A stretch of DNA of 13,778 nt, from the NCBI GenBank assembly GCA_900770325.1, contig CAAGKE010000100.1:1-13778 (forward strand), written 5' to 3'. Made by a program: the position numbers and the translations under genes. Numbering within the stretch: position 1 is the stretch's first letter; each line of letters begins with the position of its first letter. Shown one piece after another: positions 1 through 8,469 of the stretch. The notes below the pieces were generated by a model that saw only the letters and a list, made by a program, of their open reading frames with translations, was not told the origin of the DNA and did no database searches. The stretch is from Lachnospiraceae bacterium. GTDB lineage: Bacteria; Bacillota; Clostridia; Lachnospirales; Lachnospiraceae.

Positions 1-164
1 ATATCTCTTCCCTCCCCAGGCAGGTATCTGTTGATACATCTCTCCGAGTGCATCATATCATGCGTACAATGCCGGACATGCTTCACCGGCTGATTGTATC
101 GGCGTCCTCAGTTTTTGGCCAACACCGCGATAATGTGCCTGGGGTTGATGATCATCTACTCAGT

Positions 165-1241
165 TCAGGGCTTTACCACCCCAAAATGATCTTCTATGAT
201 CTGATTCAATTGAGATGCAATCTGCGAAAAATCCCGATTCAAATCCAGCGTTTTCACAGAAATCCTATTGCCGCTCATGAGATAAACATTGTCAGGCACA
301 ATATCTTCATCCGTCTTTGCATAAAGGAGCATTCCCGACACATGATGATCTCTTCCTTTTAACTCAGCGTCTTTATTCTTTACGTAGGTGAATATCTGAT
401 ACATATTTCCGGAATGAAGCGTCTGTCTGCCAAAATTAGTCTGCATGGTGCGATCATAATACTTTGCATCAATTATCAAGGTACGGTTGCCGTATGTTAG
501 CGTAATGTCTGTTTGCATCACTGGTAATAATGCGTCATTTCCATCATCAAGCTGCCACGGAATCTGCAGAGCTTTGGATGAAAATCCTTTCACTACAGAG
601 CCAAACTCCTGTGCATAGTATTCGAGAATAAACTTCTCATATAATCTACACATTCGCTGTTCATCCACAAAACCAGAAAGACGATATTCGCCGCTTTCAG
701 TAGTCAAAAGACAGCCTTCGATCAACAGCTGACAGATTGCAAGCAGCAGTTGATAGGAACGATTATTTCTTTGAAACCTGATGTCCGTCCACCGAATATG
801 GGTAAGTTCAATTTCATCAACTTCCGAAAAGAACAGCATTTCCTTTTTCAGTTCAGATTTATATTTGTTCTGCACATCTTCCTGTCGCATAAGAAGAAAT
901 GCCGTCGACTTCAGGATCTGATTCAAATAATTGTTCTCTGACAGGTCATCATACTCACAACTCACCAGCATCCTGTTCTGCAACTTATGCCGGATCGTAC
1001 CATGAATATTTATTTTTCCATGAACCACTGACAAGTCTTCTTTGCGGCCAATGTACTCCTTGTAGAGGCCCTGTTTCAACTGAAGTCCGATTCCCTTGCA
1101 CAGTATTGCAGCAAACAGGTTGTAGATATTATCGAATGATTCCTTCGCAACATCATTAAAAACATCCTGTTTTAAAGCACTGAAGGCGTAGGAGAGCATA
1201 TAGTATATGTTTTTAATAAAAATGCTCTTATTTTTCGTCAC
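165..1241 (-). CDS. mcrC: McrC-type nuclease subunit (modification-dependent restriction)
   Basis: McrC is the partner of McrB. It stimulates the GTPase and supplies the PD-(D/E)xK active site that cuts DNA between modified sites. The 358 residues are close to the 348 of E. coli McrC. The N-terminal half (NIYYMLSYAF near 11-20, HGKINIHGTIRHKL near 74-87) is the McrB-contacting part typical of the family. The nuclease core has E202 in LYEKFI, D245 in MQTDITL and D258-A-K260 in LIIDAKYY, then Q282 in NMYQIFTY. All catalytic positions appear present. The start is a GTG that overlaps the mcrB stop as GTGA, a common sign of translational coupling in a two-gene operon. Only a weak GGGG lies upstream, in line with coupled translation. 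No terminator is clear downstream. Confidence 0.93.
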   Translation of the reverse strand: MTKNKSIFIKNIYYMLSYAFSALKQDVFNDVAKESFDNIYNLFAAILCKGIGLQLKQGLYKEYIGRKEDLSVVHGKINIHGTIRHKLQNRMLVSCEYDDLSENNYLNQILKSTAFLLMRQEDVQNKYKSELKKEMLFFSEVDEIELTHIRWTDIRFQRNNRSYQLLLAICQLLIEGCLLTTESGEYRLSGFVDEQRMCRLYEKFILEYYAQEFGSVVKGFSSKALQIPWQLDDGNDALLPVMQTDITLTYGNRTLIIDAKYYDRTMQTNFGRQTLHSGNMYQIFTYVKNKDAELKGRDHHVSGMLLYAKTDEDIVPDNVYLMSGNRISVKTLDLNRDFSQIASQLNQIIEDHFGVVKP

Positions 1242-3646
1242 TGGAATACCCCGTGAAGAATGTTAGTCCAGCGCTGAACCTTCGCCTCATCGTCAAACCA
1301 GTACTCTGAAAGCATCGGAAGGATATCAAAATCCACAATGTTTTGCATCCATGCATCTGTGCAATTTTCTTTTTTCTGTCCACAGAAATAGCTGTGGCCA
1401 ATGCAGAATCCTTTCCCGAGAGACTTATCCTGCCTGATCTCTTTATTCAATTCAATGATTTTCTGTATCAACTCATCAAACGTTTCATTCTCCAGTGTCT
1501 CTTGATAATTAAGAAAGCCCTGAGATTCGAAAGCAGGTTCAAGATCTATAAAACTGAATCTTCTTCGCAAAGCATAGTCAATCAGCGCAAGGCTGCGGTC
1601 TGCGGTATTCATCATTCCGATGATATAAAGATTTCCCGGCACCGAAAAAGGCATCCCGTTATAGGCAAGTGTTATTTTTTCATCGCGATGGTCCTTCTCT
1701 ATCAGCATTAACAATTCGCCGAAAATCTTGCTGATATTCCCGCGGTTTATTTCGTCAATAATGAAGAAATAATTTTTGTTAGGCTGATTTTCCGCCTTTT
1801 TGCAGAAGCGATAGAACACACCAGGCTTCAGTTCAAATCCGTTCTCGGATGGCTTGTACCCCATCACAAAATCCTCATAAGAATAGTTCTGATGAAATTG
1901 CACCATTTCAATGCGATCGTCGTTCTCTTCGCCCATGATCGAATATGCAAGTCGCTTTGCAGCAAAAGTCTTACCTACGCCCGGAGCGCCCTGAAGGATG
2001 ATATTTGTTTTCTGTTCAAAAACTCCCCTAATCCTGTCATACTTCTCTTCGCTCATATAGACTTGAGACAAAAAGTCGGTCTTAGTATATGGCGGAAACT
2101 TACTCACTGTGACAAGTGGGTTCTCATCGCGGATCAAGTCCAGAATGAATTCATACTCGCCTTTGGTCAGTTTGAAGAAACTTCCGTTCGGATTCTGGAA
2201 AAATTCCATGTTTTGCAATTCCGGGCATTCCTTCAGAGTCTGAAAATCAATCGGATTAGCAAGTGATTCTGTTTTCTCAAAATAGATCTTCTCACCATCG
2301 TTTGACCTGCTGATTTTTGCAAGGGCAACAACCTGCTTTACCGGATTTGTTTCATAACCAATAACCAAATCGCCGGCTTTAGCCTCAAGAAAGTGCGAAA
2401 ATACTCTTCGCTTATTTCCGTTTTCATTATAAAGGGTATAGTCCTGCACTTCTCCAACTCCCACATTTGAAAAGCTCCAGATCTTCGGATTCGCATTCAG
2501 CCACCAGTAGCCATGGGCAATATGGTCACCAGTCTGTGCATATAAATCAACGTGGCTCAGGTCAACCTGATCTAATGCTTCCGATAACTCATCCCTTAGT
2601 TTCCAGACATATGTTCCTTCCTCATCCATTGTTGCCGGCCTTCCAACAAAAAGTATTGGCCACCATTTTGAATTATCAGTACCATTTCCCATCACAGGGC
2701 AGCCAGTTTTCTTAAACACTCTTTTTGCTAATGCTACTGATCCGGAACTATAGAATTCAGCCTTTTCTCCATATTTTTCGGCAATCTGGCTGCATGCAGC
2801 AGAGCCACCGTAATCCTTGAACCGTTTCACAATTTCAAGACTGCTCTGTGTAAAAACAGTGCTGTCTTTCAGCACAGAAATCCATTGCTGAGCAGTGATT
2901 TCAGGGTCATATTCCTCCAGTGAAGGAAACCATTCATTCTCTGCAGAATTACCCGCTCCTGCCCCGGAAGATCTCCTTGAGATATAAAAACCGATATCCG
3001 CCGTCAGCGTTCGAAGTTCAGGATCCGGATAGCAGCTGTCCGTAAGCTGTTCATTTAACAAAGCAATCAGCTCCTTGTCCTGTTTCAGAGCATCACAGAT
3101 CTCATTATAGAAATTGTAAAAGTTGCGTATATTTTCCGCATAGGCCCCTTTTTTAAACTGATAATTGCTGCCAAGTTTTTCCGAAGCTCTTTTTACTTCG
3201 CCATACTTATAGATATAGTACTTATCCGGATAACGCAGCCAAAGGTACACACTAATTGCATTCTCATCTTGAAAATGATGGTTATCAGCATTATCCCAAT
3301 ATTTATCCAGGAGGTCTGATGACCTTACTTTGAAGTTGTTAATGCGCTCATATACGTCCTTGCTTTCATCATAAAGATCGATAAACATCGCCCGTACATC
3401 TTCCGGTGCTCTCTTAGCAAATTCCACAATCATTCCTGCCGGATATTTTTTTGGGAACGTCAGCAGTTTCCCGGTTTTAGATAAGGACTGATTTAGCATC
3501 TCCGAAAAATCAGAGGCCTTGATATCCCAGTTATCCTGAAAATACTTGACCGCCTCCCATTTGAACTTCTCCTCGGGCCAGTGCACAGAAATGAAATCTT
3601 TCTTGTACTGAACAAGTATCTCCTGCAGCCGACTTTTATCAAACAT
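1238..3646 (-). CDS. mcrB: McrB-type GTPase with an EVE domain (modification-dependent restriction)
   Basis: McrB recognises modified DNA and uses GTP to translocate, driving the McrC nuclease. From the supported ATG the protein has 802 residues. The first 320 or so are a mainly helical N-terminal module of unknown detail, ending in a conserved-looking stretch (DNSKWWPILFVGR). An EVE domain follows at about 379-511, recognisable from GYWWLNANPKIWSF and the later AKAGDLVIGYE; EVE is a PUA/YTH-like fold that binds modified bases such as 5-methyl- or 5-hydroxymethylcytosine. The AAA+ motor has Walker A GAPGVGKT at 553-560, Walker B FFIIDEINR at 627-635, the McrB signature MNTADRS at 679-685 and arginines at 694-696. 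It is longer than E. coli McrB (459 residues) because of the added N-terminal parts. mcrC overlaps its stop. The 118-bp gap from the recombinase could hold a promoter, but none is clear. Confidence 0.93.
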   Translation of the reverse strand: MFDKSRLQEILVQYKKDFISVHWPEEKFKWEAVKYFQDNWDIKASDFSEMLNQSLSKTGKLLTFPKKYPAGMIVEFAKRAPEDVRAMFIDLYDESKDVYERINNFKVRSSDLLDKYWDNADNHHFQDENAISVYLWLRYPDKYYIYKYGEVKRASEKLGSNYQFKKGAYAENIRNFYNFYNEICDALKQDKELIALLNEQLTDSCYPDPELRTLTADIGFYISRRSSGAGAGNSAENEWFPSLEEYDPEITAQQWISVLKDSTVFTQSSLEIVKRFKDYGGSAACSQIAEKYGEKAEFYSSGSVALAKRVFKKTGCPVMGNGTDNSKWWPILFVGRPATMDEEGTYVWKLRDELSEALDQVDLSHVDLYAQTGDHIAHGYWWLNANPKIWSFSNVGVGEVQDYTLYNENGNKRRVFSHFLEAKAGDLVIGYETNPVKQVVALAKISRSNDGEKIYFEKTESLANPIDFQTLKECPELQNMEFFQNPNGSFFKLTKGEYEFILDLIRDENPLVTVSKFPPYTKTDFLSQVYMSEEKYDRIRGVFEQKTNIILQGAPGVGKTFAAKRLAYSIMGEENDDRIEMVQFHQNYSYEDFVMGYKPSENGFELKPGVFYRFCKKAENQPNKNYFFIIDEINRGNISKIFGELLMLIEKDHRDEKITLAYNGMPFSVPGNLYIIGMMNTADRSLALIDYALRRRFSFIDLEPAFESQGFLNYQETLENETFDELIQKIIELNKEIRQDKSLGKGFCIGHSYFCGQKKENCTDAWMQNIVDFDILPMLSEYWFDDEAKVQRWTNILHGVFQ

Positions 3647-3654
3647 GTACGTTT

Positions 3655-3659
3655 CCTCC
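3655..3659 (-). promoter_or_regulatory. Ribosome binding site that fixes the mcrB start
   Basis: GGAGG lies 8 bases before the ATG at 3646. It supports MFDKSRLQ as the N-terminus rather than the in-frame ATG 57 bases upstream. Confidence 0.75.
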
Positions 3660-3673
3660 GTCTCTATATTTCT

Positions 3674-3693
3674 GCTGAACCTTCTAGTCCAGC
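3674..3693 (-). other. Small hairpin in the mcrB leader
   Basis: On the minus strand GCTGGAC and GTTCAGC can pair (seven pairs including one G-T) around the 6-base loop TAGAAG. It ends 14 bases before the mcrB ribosome binding site. No T-run follows, so it is not a normal terminator. It may affect mRNA stability or mcrB translation, or be chance. Confidence 0.35.
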
Positions 3694-3764
3694 TTCTTTT
3701 CATATTCTTTTTTCAGCGATACAGGCAGCAGAGCTCCATCCGCATACATTCATATCCTGTTGTG

Positions 3765-4694
3765 TTATGTAAGGTTCGACAAGGAACGCATCACAAGGTC
3801 AACATCCTTGTTCTCCAGTTCCTGAATAATGTGAAGGTACGTCTTCTGCGTCGTTGTCATACTTGCGTGCCCAAGTCTGCGGGCCACGCTGGCAATAGAT
3901 ACTCCCGCAAATAAAAGAATCGACGCATGCGTATGCCGCAAACCGTGGATCGAAATCACCGGAATTTTTAGTTGCTTACAATACCGTTCCAGAATGTCAT
4001 TAATGGTGGAATTATAGATATTCTGTCCCCGCACAAAGATTGGCTGATCCGGTGCAAGATCACGTGTCAATGCTGAAAACTGCATTACCAGCTGCCAGTC
4101 AATCTGAATCCGTCGTACCGACGACTTATTCTTCGTTGCCGTGAATCCGCCGCCATTCTTATAATTCCAGGTTTTACTGATCGATACCGTCTGGTGTGAA
4201 AAATCAAAATCATTCGGCGTTATGGCTAGGGCCTCCGAGAAACGCATCCCCGTCTTCGCCACCAGCAGAATGAACCAGTCCCAGTTAATTTCATTTCTCA
4301 GGTCCAGACTCGTTAACAAAGTATGAAGCTCAAACTGATTCAGGTACTTGACCTTCTTACTGGATGGCGTTTTCCCCTTAATGATCACCTTCCGGGTCGG
4401 GTCACGTTCAATCAGTCCATCGTCAACCGCATCCAGAATGGCGCCTTTCAACTGATGATGAAAGTCCATCGTTGTCTGCCGCTCATGATCCTTTGCATAG
4501 TCATTGATCAGCTGCTGGTAGCTTACTCTCGTCAGTTCGCACAGTTTCAGATCCGGCACAAGCTTATCGAGCCATGCCTGCGCCATATGATACTTATTCA
4601 GCGTAACATCGCGGATTGCCCCTTCCTTATATACCGAAACCCAGTTCGAATAGTAGTCACGAAATAAATCTGATGATTTGCTTTCACTCAGCAT
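3765..4694 (-). CDS. Tyrosine recombinase/integrase, candidate hsdS-shuffling enzyme
   Basis: A tyrosine recombinase cuts and rejoins DNA strands through a covalent phosphotyrosine link. From the supported ATG it has 309 residues: an N-terminal SAM-like core-binding domain (about 8-100) and a C-terminal catalytic domain. All catalytic residues are visible: R151 in TGMRFSEAL, K188 in TATKNK, H250 and R253 in HGLRHTH, H276 in RRLGHA, and Y286 in KTYLHI. The enzyme therefore looks active. Recombinases of this size often sit beside hsdS genes and invert or exchange TRDs, which makes that role likely here given the repeated cassettes. No excisionase, phage or conjugation gene is nearby, which argues against a whole integrated element within the window. 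An alternative is that it is the leftover integrase of the island itself. It begins 52 bp after the hsdR stop. Confidence 0.92.
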   Translation of the reverse strand: MLSESKSSDLFRDYYSNWVSVYKEGAIRDVTLNKYHMAQAWLDKLVPDLKLCELTRVSYQQLINDYAKDHERQTTMDFHHQLKGAILDAVDDGLIERDPTRKVIIKGKTPSSKKVKYLNQFELHTLLTSLDLRNEINWDWFILLVAKTGMRFSEALAITPNDFDFSHQTVSISKTWNYKNGGGFTATKNKSSVRRIQIDWQLVMQFSALTRDLAPDQPIFVRGQNIYNSTINDILERYCKQLKIPVISIHGLRHTHASILLFAGVSIASVARRLGHASMTTTQKTYLHIIQELENKDVDLVMRSLSNLT

Positions 4695-4701
4695 CCTTTT
4701 T

Positions 4702-4710
4702 CTCCTTCCT
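4702..4710 (-). promoter_or_regulatory. Ribosome binding site that fixes the recombinase start
   Basis: AGGAAGGAG ends 7 bases before the ATG at 4694. The in-frame ATG 39 bases upstream, at 4733, has no such signal, so the shorter protein is preferred. Confidence 0.75.
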
Positions 4711-4746
4711 TTGAATGCATGCTGATGAAGCATCTGCTGCCGAAGA

Positions 4747-7700
4747 TTAGATCATTTTCCCGCCCGAAAGTATAAAGTCCATTAGCAGCTTATCCGCCTC
4801 ATTACGAACAATGAACGGCGGCCTGCGCTCACCATCAACCACCGCAAAATATGCTTCCGCATTTTCCAAAACGACGCTGTCGCGCAGCTCATCAAAGCGG
4901 CCATACTGATTTATCGTGTCCTTTGTCACATGGTGATCAAGCAGATCCATCACGAGATTCTCATCGACGCCAAGGCATTCATGAAGACGATGAACCTCAT
5001 TCTTCTTTTCTGTATTCATATAATCGACGATGTAGCTGCGGAAAGGTTTCCCGTCCTCCAGCTCAACATCGCCCGTTTGAACGTCATGCAGAAACAGTTC
5101 CGCAAACTTCTGTTCTTCCTGAGACAGCGTTGAAAACGCCTTATGAAGATCCGCAAGTGACTGCTCCAGCTCGGCCGGATCCACATTCGGCTGTGTCAAC
5201 TGCTTCTTCCACTTTTCGAAGCGGGAATTCATATACTCATTATCAATTGTTCCGGTACTCAACTCCGTCAGATAAGGATCAATTGCAAATGTTATTTCGC
5301 CGCCCTCGCCATTATCATCGCCGCCATTACCGCCGCCAAGTTCTTTATAACGCTGCAGAAGTGTCAAATACTCTTCTCTACCGGGCTCAACAGTCACCGT
5401 ATCTTCCGTCGGATCATCAGCGTCGATACGTGCGCTGTAAACCTTCTTATCCCAGCTAAACCCCTGGATTGTTGCAGCCTGCAAATAGCCCGAAAATTCG
5501 CGGAATAATTTCGCGAATTTCGCCTTCGACGGGACATCGTCCGGGAGCCTGTCCATGTCTGGAATACCGGCGCTCTTAAAGATTCTGACAATATCCTGGA
5601 AGGTTACATTCATGTGGCGGATATTATCCGGCAAATGATCAGCAAACAGTCCCCTTGGCTTATCGCCGGAGTACAGCTTGACCGCCTCTTCGATGTTCCG
5701 CTTCATTGTATGCGGCATGCGATAGTAACGAATGGAACCGAACGGCTTCTCATGTTGATCAAACAGGCGGTTCGTTCTGGAAAATGCCTGAATTAGATTT
5801 TGATATTCCAATACCTTATCGAGATACAGGGTATTGATCCACTTTGAGTCAAATCCCGTCAGCATCTGGTTGACAACGATCATTATATCCAGCTGCTGCT
5901 CCGGCTTCATGCGGATATACGGCGACTTATGCGCAATCCGGGCGGCAACGTCACGTTTAAAGCCATCATAGTGAGCCATGTCAAAGCTCTGATTGTAGCG
6001 GTCATTATAATCTATGAGCATTTCACGGATGCCATCATCCTTCAGAATGGAAGTTTCGCCTCCCGCATTATCAATCGTCGGGTCAAAGATACAGGTGACG
6101 CGAAGCTGCGGCGCACGCTTCTTAAACAGACGATAATAGGAAATCGCTTCTGGAATGCTGCTCGTAGCGAAAATTGCATGCAGTAAATATCCATGGCTCA
6201 TCGAGTCGCGGTCACCCGCGATGTTATCAACAACTGCTTCCTGATACTTTTCGGACCTCCATGCACTTGAATCGACGTAATCTTCGATTCCTTTCCGTTC
6301 GCCGTCGCCAGCCATCGGAACTTCAGCCGATGACATAAACTTATAGTAAATTGCCTTCTTCTTTGGATCCTTGAGTGCTTCATCCACGGTCGAGGCATGG
6401 GCCTGTTCCAGGGCAACCATCTTGCGCAGTTCCTTATCCGGATACACCATAACCATTGTCGGATCAAAGCCAAGAACGTTTTTATCCCGAATACCGTCCG
6501 CAATACTGTAGCGATGAAGTTCATTTCCAAAAATATCCGCCGTCGTAAGCTGCCTGCGACTGTTTTCTGTAAAGACCGGCGTACCCGTAAAGCCAAAGAA
6601 AAGCGCATTGGGGAACGTGTACTTAATCGTCGACAACATATCTCCGAACGTTGAACGATGACACTCATCAACAATAAATACGACACGTTTCCGACGTATG
6701 TTCTCCAAATCCTTCTCTCTGAGCATGCCTCCGGCATCTTCTTTGAGGCGACTCATCTTCTGAATCGAGGTAACGATAAGGCTGTCATTCGGATTATTGC
6801 TTGTAAGTTTTTCAATCAGCTTATAGGTATTTTCCGTATCCTGTACCTGATCCGCACTGCCCGCAAATCCGCGGTATTCTCTGACAGACTGAACGCCAAG
6901 TTCGATCCGGTCCATCAGAAACACAACCTTATCCGCATCATGAGAATCCGCAATCAGCTGTGCTGACTTGAAGGAAGTCATTGTCTTTCCCGACCCGGTT
7001 GTATGCCAGACATATCCTCCAAGCTGGTTTCCATCTCCCCAGTGTTTTTCATTCGCCGTGACGCGATCACTGATCTTTGTAGCTGCCCAGTATTGATAGC
7101 TGCGCATCACTTTAAGAATACCGTCCGACTTATCCGGGACCGAATAATAGCCGATCATCTCATGTGCCTGTGGAATGCACAAAAGATTAGAAACAATGTC
7201 TTTCCAATTATGAAAAGGCTCGTTATTGAAGTCCTCCCAATGGAAGAAAAAATCAGGATTGAACTTTCCATCAGGACCAGGATTTGCAAAGTACACCCCA
7301 TCTTCCGGGTTCATTGCCACAAAGATCTGTATCAGCGAAAAGAGACCGGTAAATATTCCTTCATGAGCATAGATCTCAATCTGCCGGCATGCCTCCTCAT
7401 AAGGAACCCCGCTCCTCTTAAGCTCAATGTGGAACACCGGAAGCCCATTAATCAGTAACATCAGGTCACCGCGCCGCGTATGATAGATAGCATCATGGTG
7501 ACCAAACTCCGGTTGCTCCGCTATCTGATAACGGCTCTGCCCACCGGCAATTTCACTTCGAGAATAAATCTTCAAACTGACTTCCTTACCATAATGAAGC
7601 TGATCCGCAGGATTTTTTCGTGTCAACGAAACATAAGTACCATTAATAAACTCATTTAGCGCCAGCGGCGTCCGCAGCGCCGTGATCTGTTCCAACAGTT

Positions 7701-7896
7701 CATCCATCTCCTCCGGAATCAGGGGACAGCCATTCAACTGATCAATGCCACGATTGTTCTCAAAGAGAATATCTGCCCAGTTCTGAATCAAATCCTGCTC
7801 CGTCGGATGCATCAAAACCTTGTCACTCCACCCATTACGTTGCAGCTCAGTAATTACTGCCTTCTCAAAATCGGCTTCTACACTAAATCCAGTCAT
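4747..7896 (-). CDS. hsdR: Type I restriction-modification system, endonuclease and translocase subunit R
   Basis: HsdR pumps unmethylated DNA past the enzyme with ATP and cuts it at a distance; it needs HsdM and HsdS to bind DNA. The 1049 residues show the full domain order. The N-terminal PD-(D/E)xK nuclease has D144, E158-L-K160, and then a QxxxY motif (Q172, Y176). The SF2 motor follows, with Walker A TTGSGKT at 299-305, DECH at 410-413, TGTP at 437-440, QMLTGFD at 677-683 and a motif VI QAFSRTNR at 703-710. A helical C-terminal region that docks on the methylase completes it. A glycine-rich patch (GGGNGGDDNGEGGE, about 854-867) marks a flexible link before the tail. Length and style resemble the IC family (EcoR124I-like). 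It starts 33 bp after the second spare cassette, with its own ribosome binding site, and no lesion is seen. Confidence 0.96.
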   Translation of the reverse strand: MTGFSVEADFEKAVITELQRNGWSDKVLMHPTEQDLIQNWADILFENNRGIDQLNGCPLIPEEMDELLEQITALRTPLALNEFINGTYVSLTRKNPADQLHYGKEVSLKIYSRSEIAGGQSRYQIAEQPEFGHHDAIYHTRRGDLMLLINGLPVFHIELKRSGVPYEEACRQIEIYAHEGIFTGLFSLIQIFVAMNPEDGVYFANPGPDGKFNPDFFFHWEDFNNEPFHNWKDIVSNLLCIPQAHEMIGYYSVPDKSDGILKVMRSYQYWAATKISDRVTANEKHWGDGNQLGGYVWHTTGSGKTMTSFKSAQLIADSHDADKVVFLMDRIELGVQSVREYRGFAGSADQVQDTENTYKLIEKLTSNNPNDSLIVTSIQKMSRLKEDAGGMLREKDLENIRRKRVVFIVDECHRSTFGDMLSTIKYTFPNALFFGFTGTPVFTENSRRQLTTADIFGNELHRYSIADGIRDKNVLGFDPTMVMVYPDKELRKMVALEQAHASTVDEALKDPKKKAIYYKFMSSAEVPMAGDGERKGIEDYVDSSAWRSEKYQEAVVDNIAGDRDSMSHGYLLHAIFATSSIPEAISYYRLFKKRAPQLRVTCIFDPTIDNAGGETSILKDDGIREMLIDYNDRYNQSFDMAHYDGFKRDVAARIAHKSPYIRMKPEQQLDIMIVVNQMLTGFDSKWINTLYLDKVLEYQNLIQAFSRTNRLFDQHEKPFGSIRYYRMPHTMKRNIEEAVKLYSGDKPRGLFADHLPDNIRHMNVTFQDIVRIFKSAGIPDMDRLPDDVPSKAKFAKLFREFSGYLQAATIQGFSWDKKVYSARIDADDPTEDTVTVEPGREEYLTLLQRYKELGGGNGGDDNGEGGEITFAIDPYLTELSTGTIDNEYMNSRFEKWKKQLTQPNVDPAELEQSLADLHKAFSTLSQEEQKFAELFLHDVQTGDVELEDGKPFRSYIVDYMNTEKKNEVHRLHECLGVDENLVMDLLDHHVTKDTINQYGRFDELRDSVVLENAEAYFAVVDGERRPPFIVRNEADKLLMDFILSGGKMI

Positions 7897-7904
7897 ATTT
7901 TTCG

Positions 7905-7908
7905 CTCC
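7905..7908 (-). promoter_or_regulatory. Ribosome binding site of hsdR
   Basis: GGAG lies 8 bases before the ATG at 7896, so hsdR is translated independently of the spare cassettes. Confidence 0.6.
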
Positions 7909-7929
7909 ATTTCAATTATATAGTTCAGC

Positions 7930-8469
7930 TCAATGCTCTCTTTGATGAAGAGTGATAACATCATCAATGCTCTCTAAGAAAGCTCCAATTCGCTCTTGTT
8001 CTGGTTTATTTGGCACACTTACAACTGCATTTGATACAAGCTCTTTATTCAGATTATTGACCGTACTCCCAGCCGCAAGGGACTTATACTGTTTTAGCAT
8101 TTGATCAGTGCCAAGCATATGACATAGGAACTTCAAATCAAATACATTTTGACTGTTTCTAATCAGAAGCCATCCATCATGAATGCAGCCCGGAATGCCC
8201 ATAATATAAGGTTTTCCGAAACTCATCGAGTTTGAAAGGATCAAATCTCCGGGAAATACCTGCCGCGTTTTTGACAGTCCAGAAGGCTTGATTTTTTCTT
8301 CAGTATGATTGATATAACGCCCCTGTTCTGGAGCATCTCCAATCTTCACCCAGTTCAATCCGTCAGATGCATCTGTAATGTAAGCATCAATCGGACGGGG
8401 CGAACCGCCACGCTCAATTGTTACAACTTCACCCAACTTACGCTGTTCCCAAGAAATAACCGGAGGCAA
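7930..8469 (-). CDS. Spare half-hsdS cassette 2 (single TRD, truncated, probably silent)
   Basis: A second lone TRD of a Type I specificity subunit. It opens with SWEQRKLGEVVTIERGG, carries the typical DGLNWVKIGDAPEQG and VFPGDLILSNSMSFGKP segments, and closes with PEQERIGAFLESIDDVITLH. It stops two codons after the HQ of the end repeat (HQREH, TGA), so the helical spacer that should follow is missing. The only nearby in-frame start is TTG at 8469; no ribosome binding site is visible, and a TAA lies in frame at 8490-8488. The first 32 bases overlap the 3' end of cassette 1 in another frame. hsdR starts 33 bp beyond. Like cassette 1 it is best read as a stored specificity module. Confidence 0.85.
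   Translation of the reverse strand: MPPVISWEQRKLGEVVTIERGGSPRPIDAYITDASDGLNWVKIGDAPEQGRYINHTEEKIKPSGLSKTRQVFPGDLILSNSMSFGKPYIMGIPGCIHDGWLLIRNSQNVFDLKFLCHMLGTDQMLKQYKSLAAGSTVNNLNKELVSNAVVSVPNKPEQERIGAFLESIDDVITLHQREH
7941..7957 (-). repeat. Cassette-end repeat, copy 4 (closes spare cassette 2, degenerate)
   Basis: Encodes ITLHQ, but with mismatches (TATCACTCTTCATCAAA in place of TATCACCCTTCATCAGA). It is the most diverged of the four end repeats. Confidence 0.5.
8432..8452 (-). repeat. Cassette-start repeat, copy 4 (opens spare cassette 2)
   Basis: Encodes WEQRKLG for cassette 2. In the frame of cassette 1 the same bases read G-T-A-stop and so end that open frame. Confidence 0.75.

Noticed and set aside
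1..164. Short open frames left of mcrC on either strand
   Set aside because: All are short, without ribosome binding sites, and I recognise none of the peptides. The plus-strand 104-codon frame (48-362) runs antisense into the 3' end of mcrC.
4851..5459. 202-codon open frame on the plus strand inside hsdR
   Set aside because: Antisense to the well-supported hsdR. The composition is rich in S, R, H and P with no domain, and it has no ribosome binding site.
7915..7920. Perfect -10-like TATAAT on the minus strand just upstream of hsdR
   Set aside because: No acceptable -35 lies 16-18 bases upstream, and a start site would fall on the hsdR ribosome binding site, so it is unlikely to be a working promoter.
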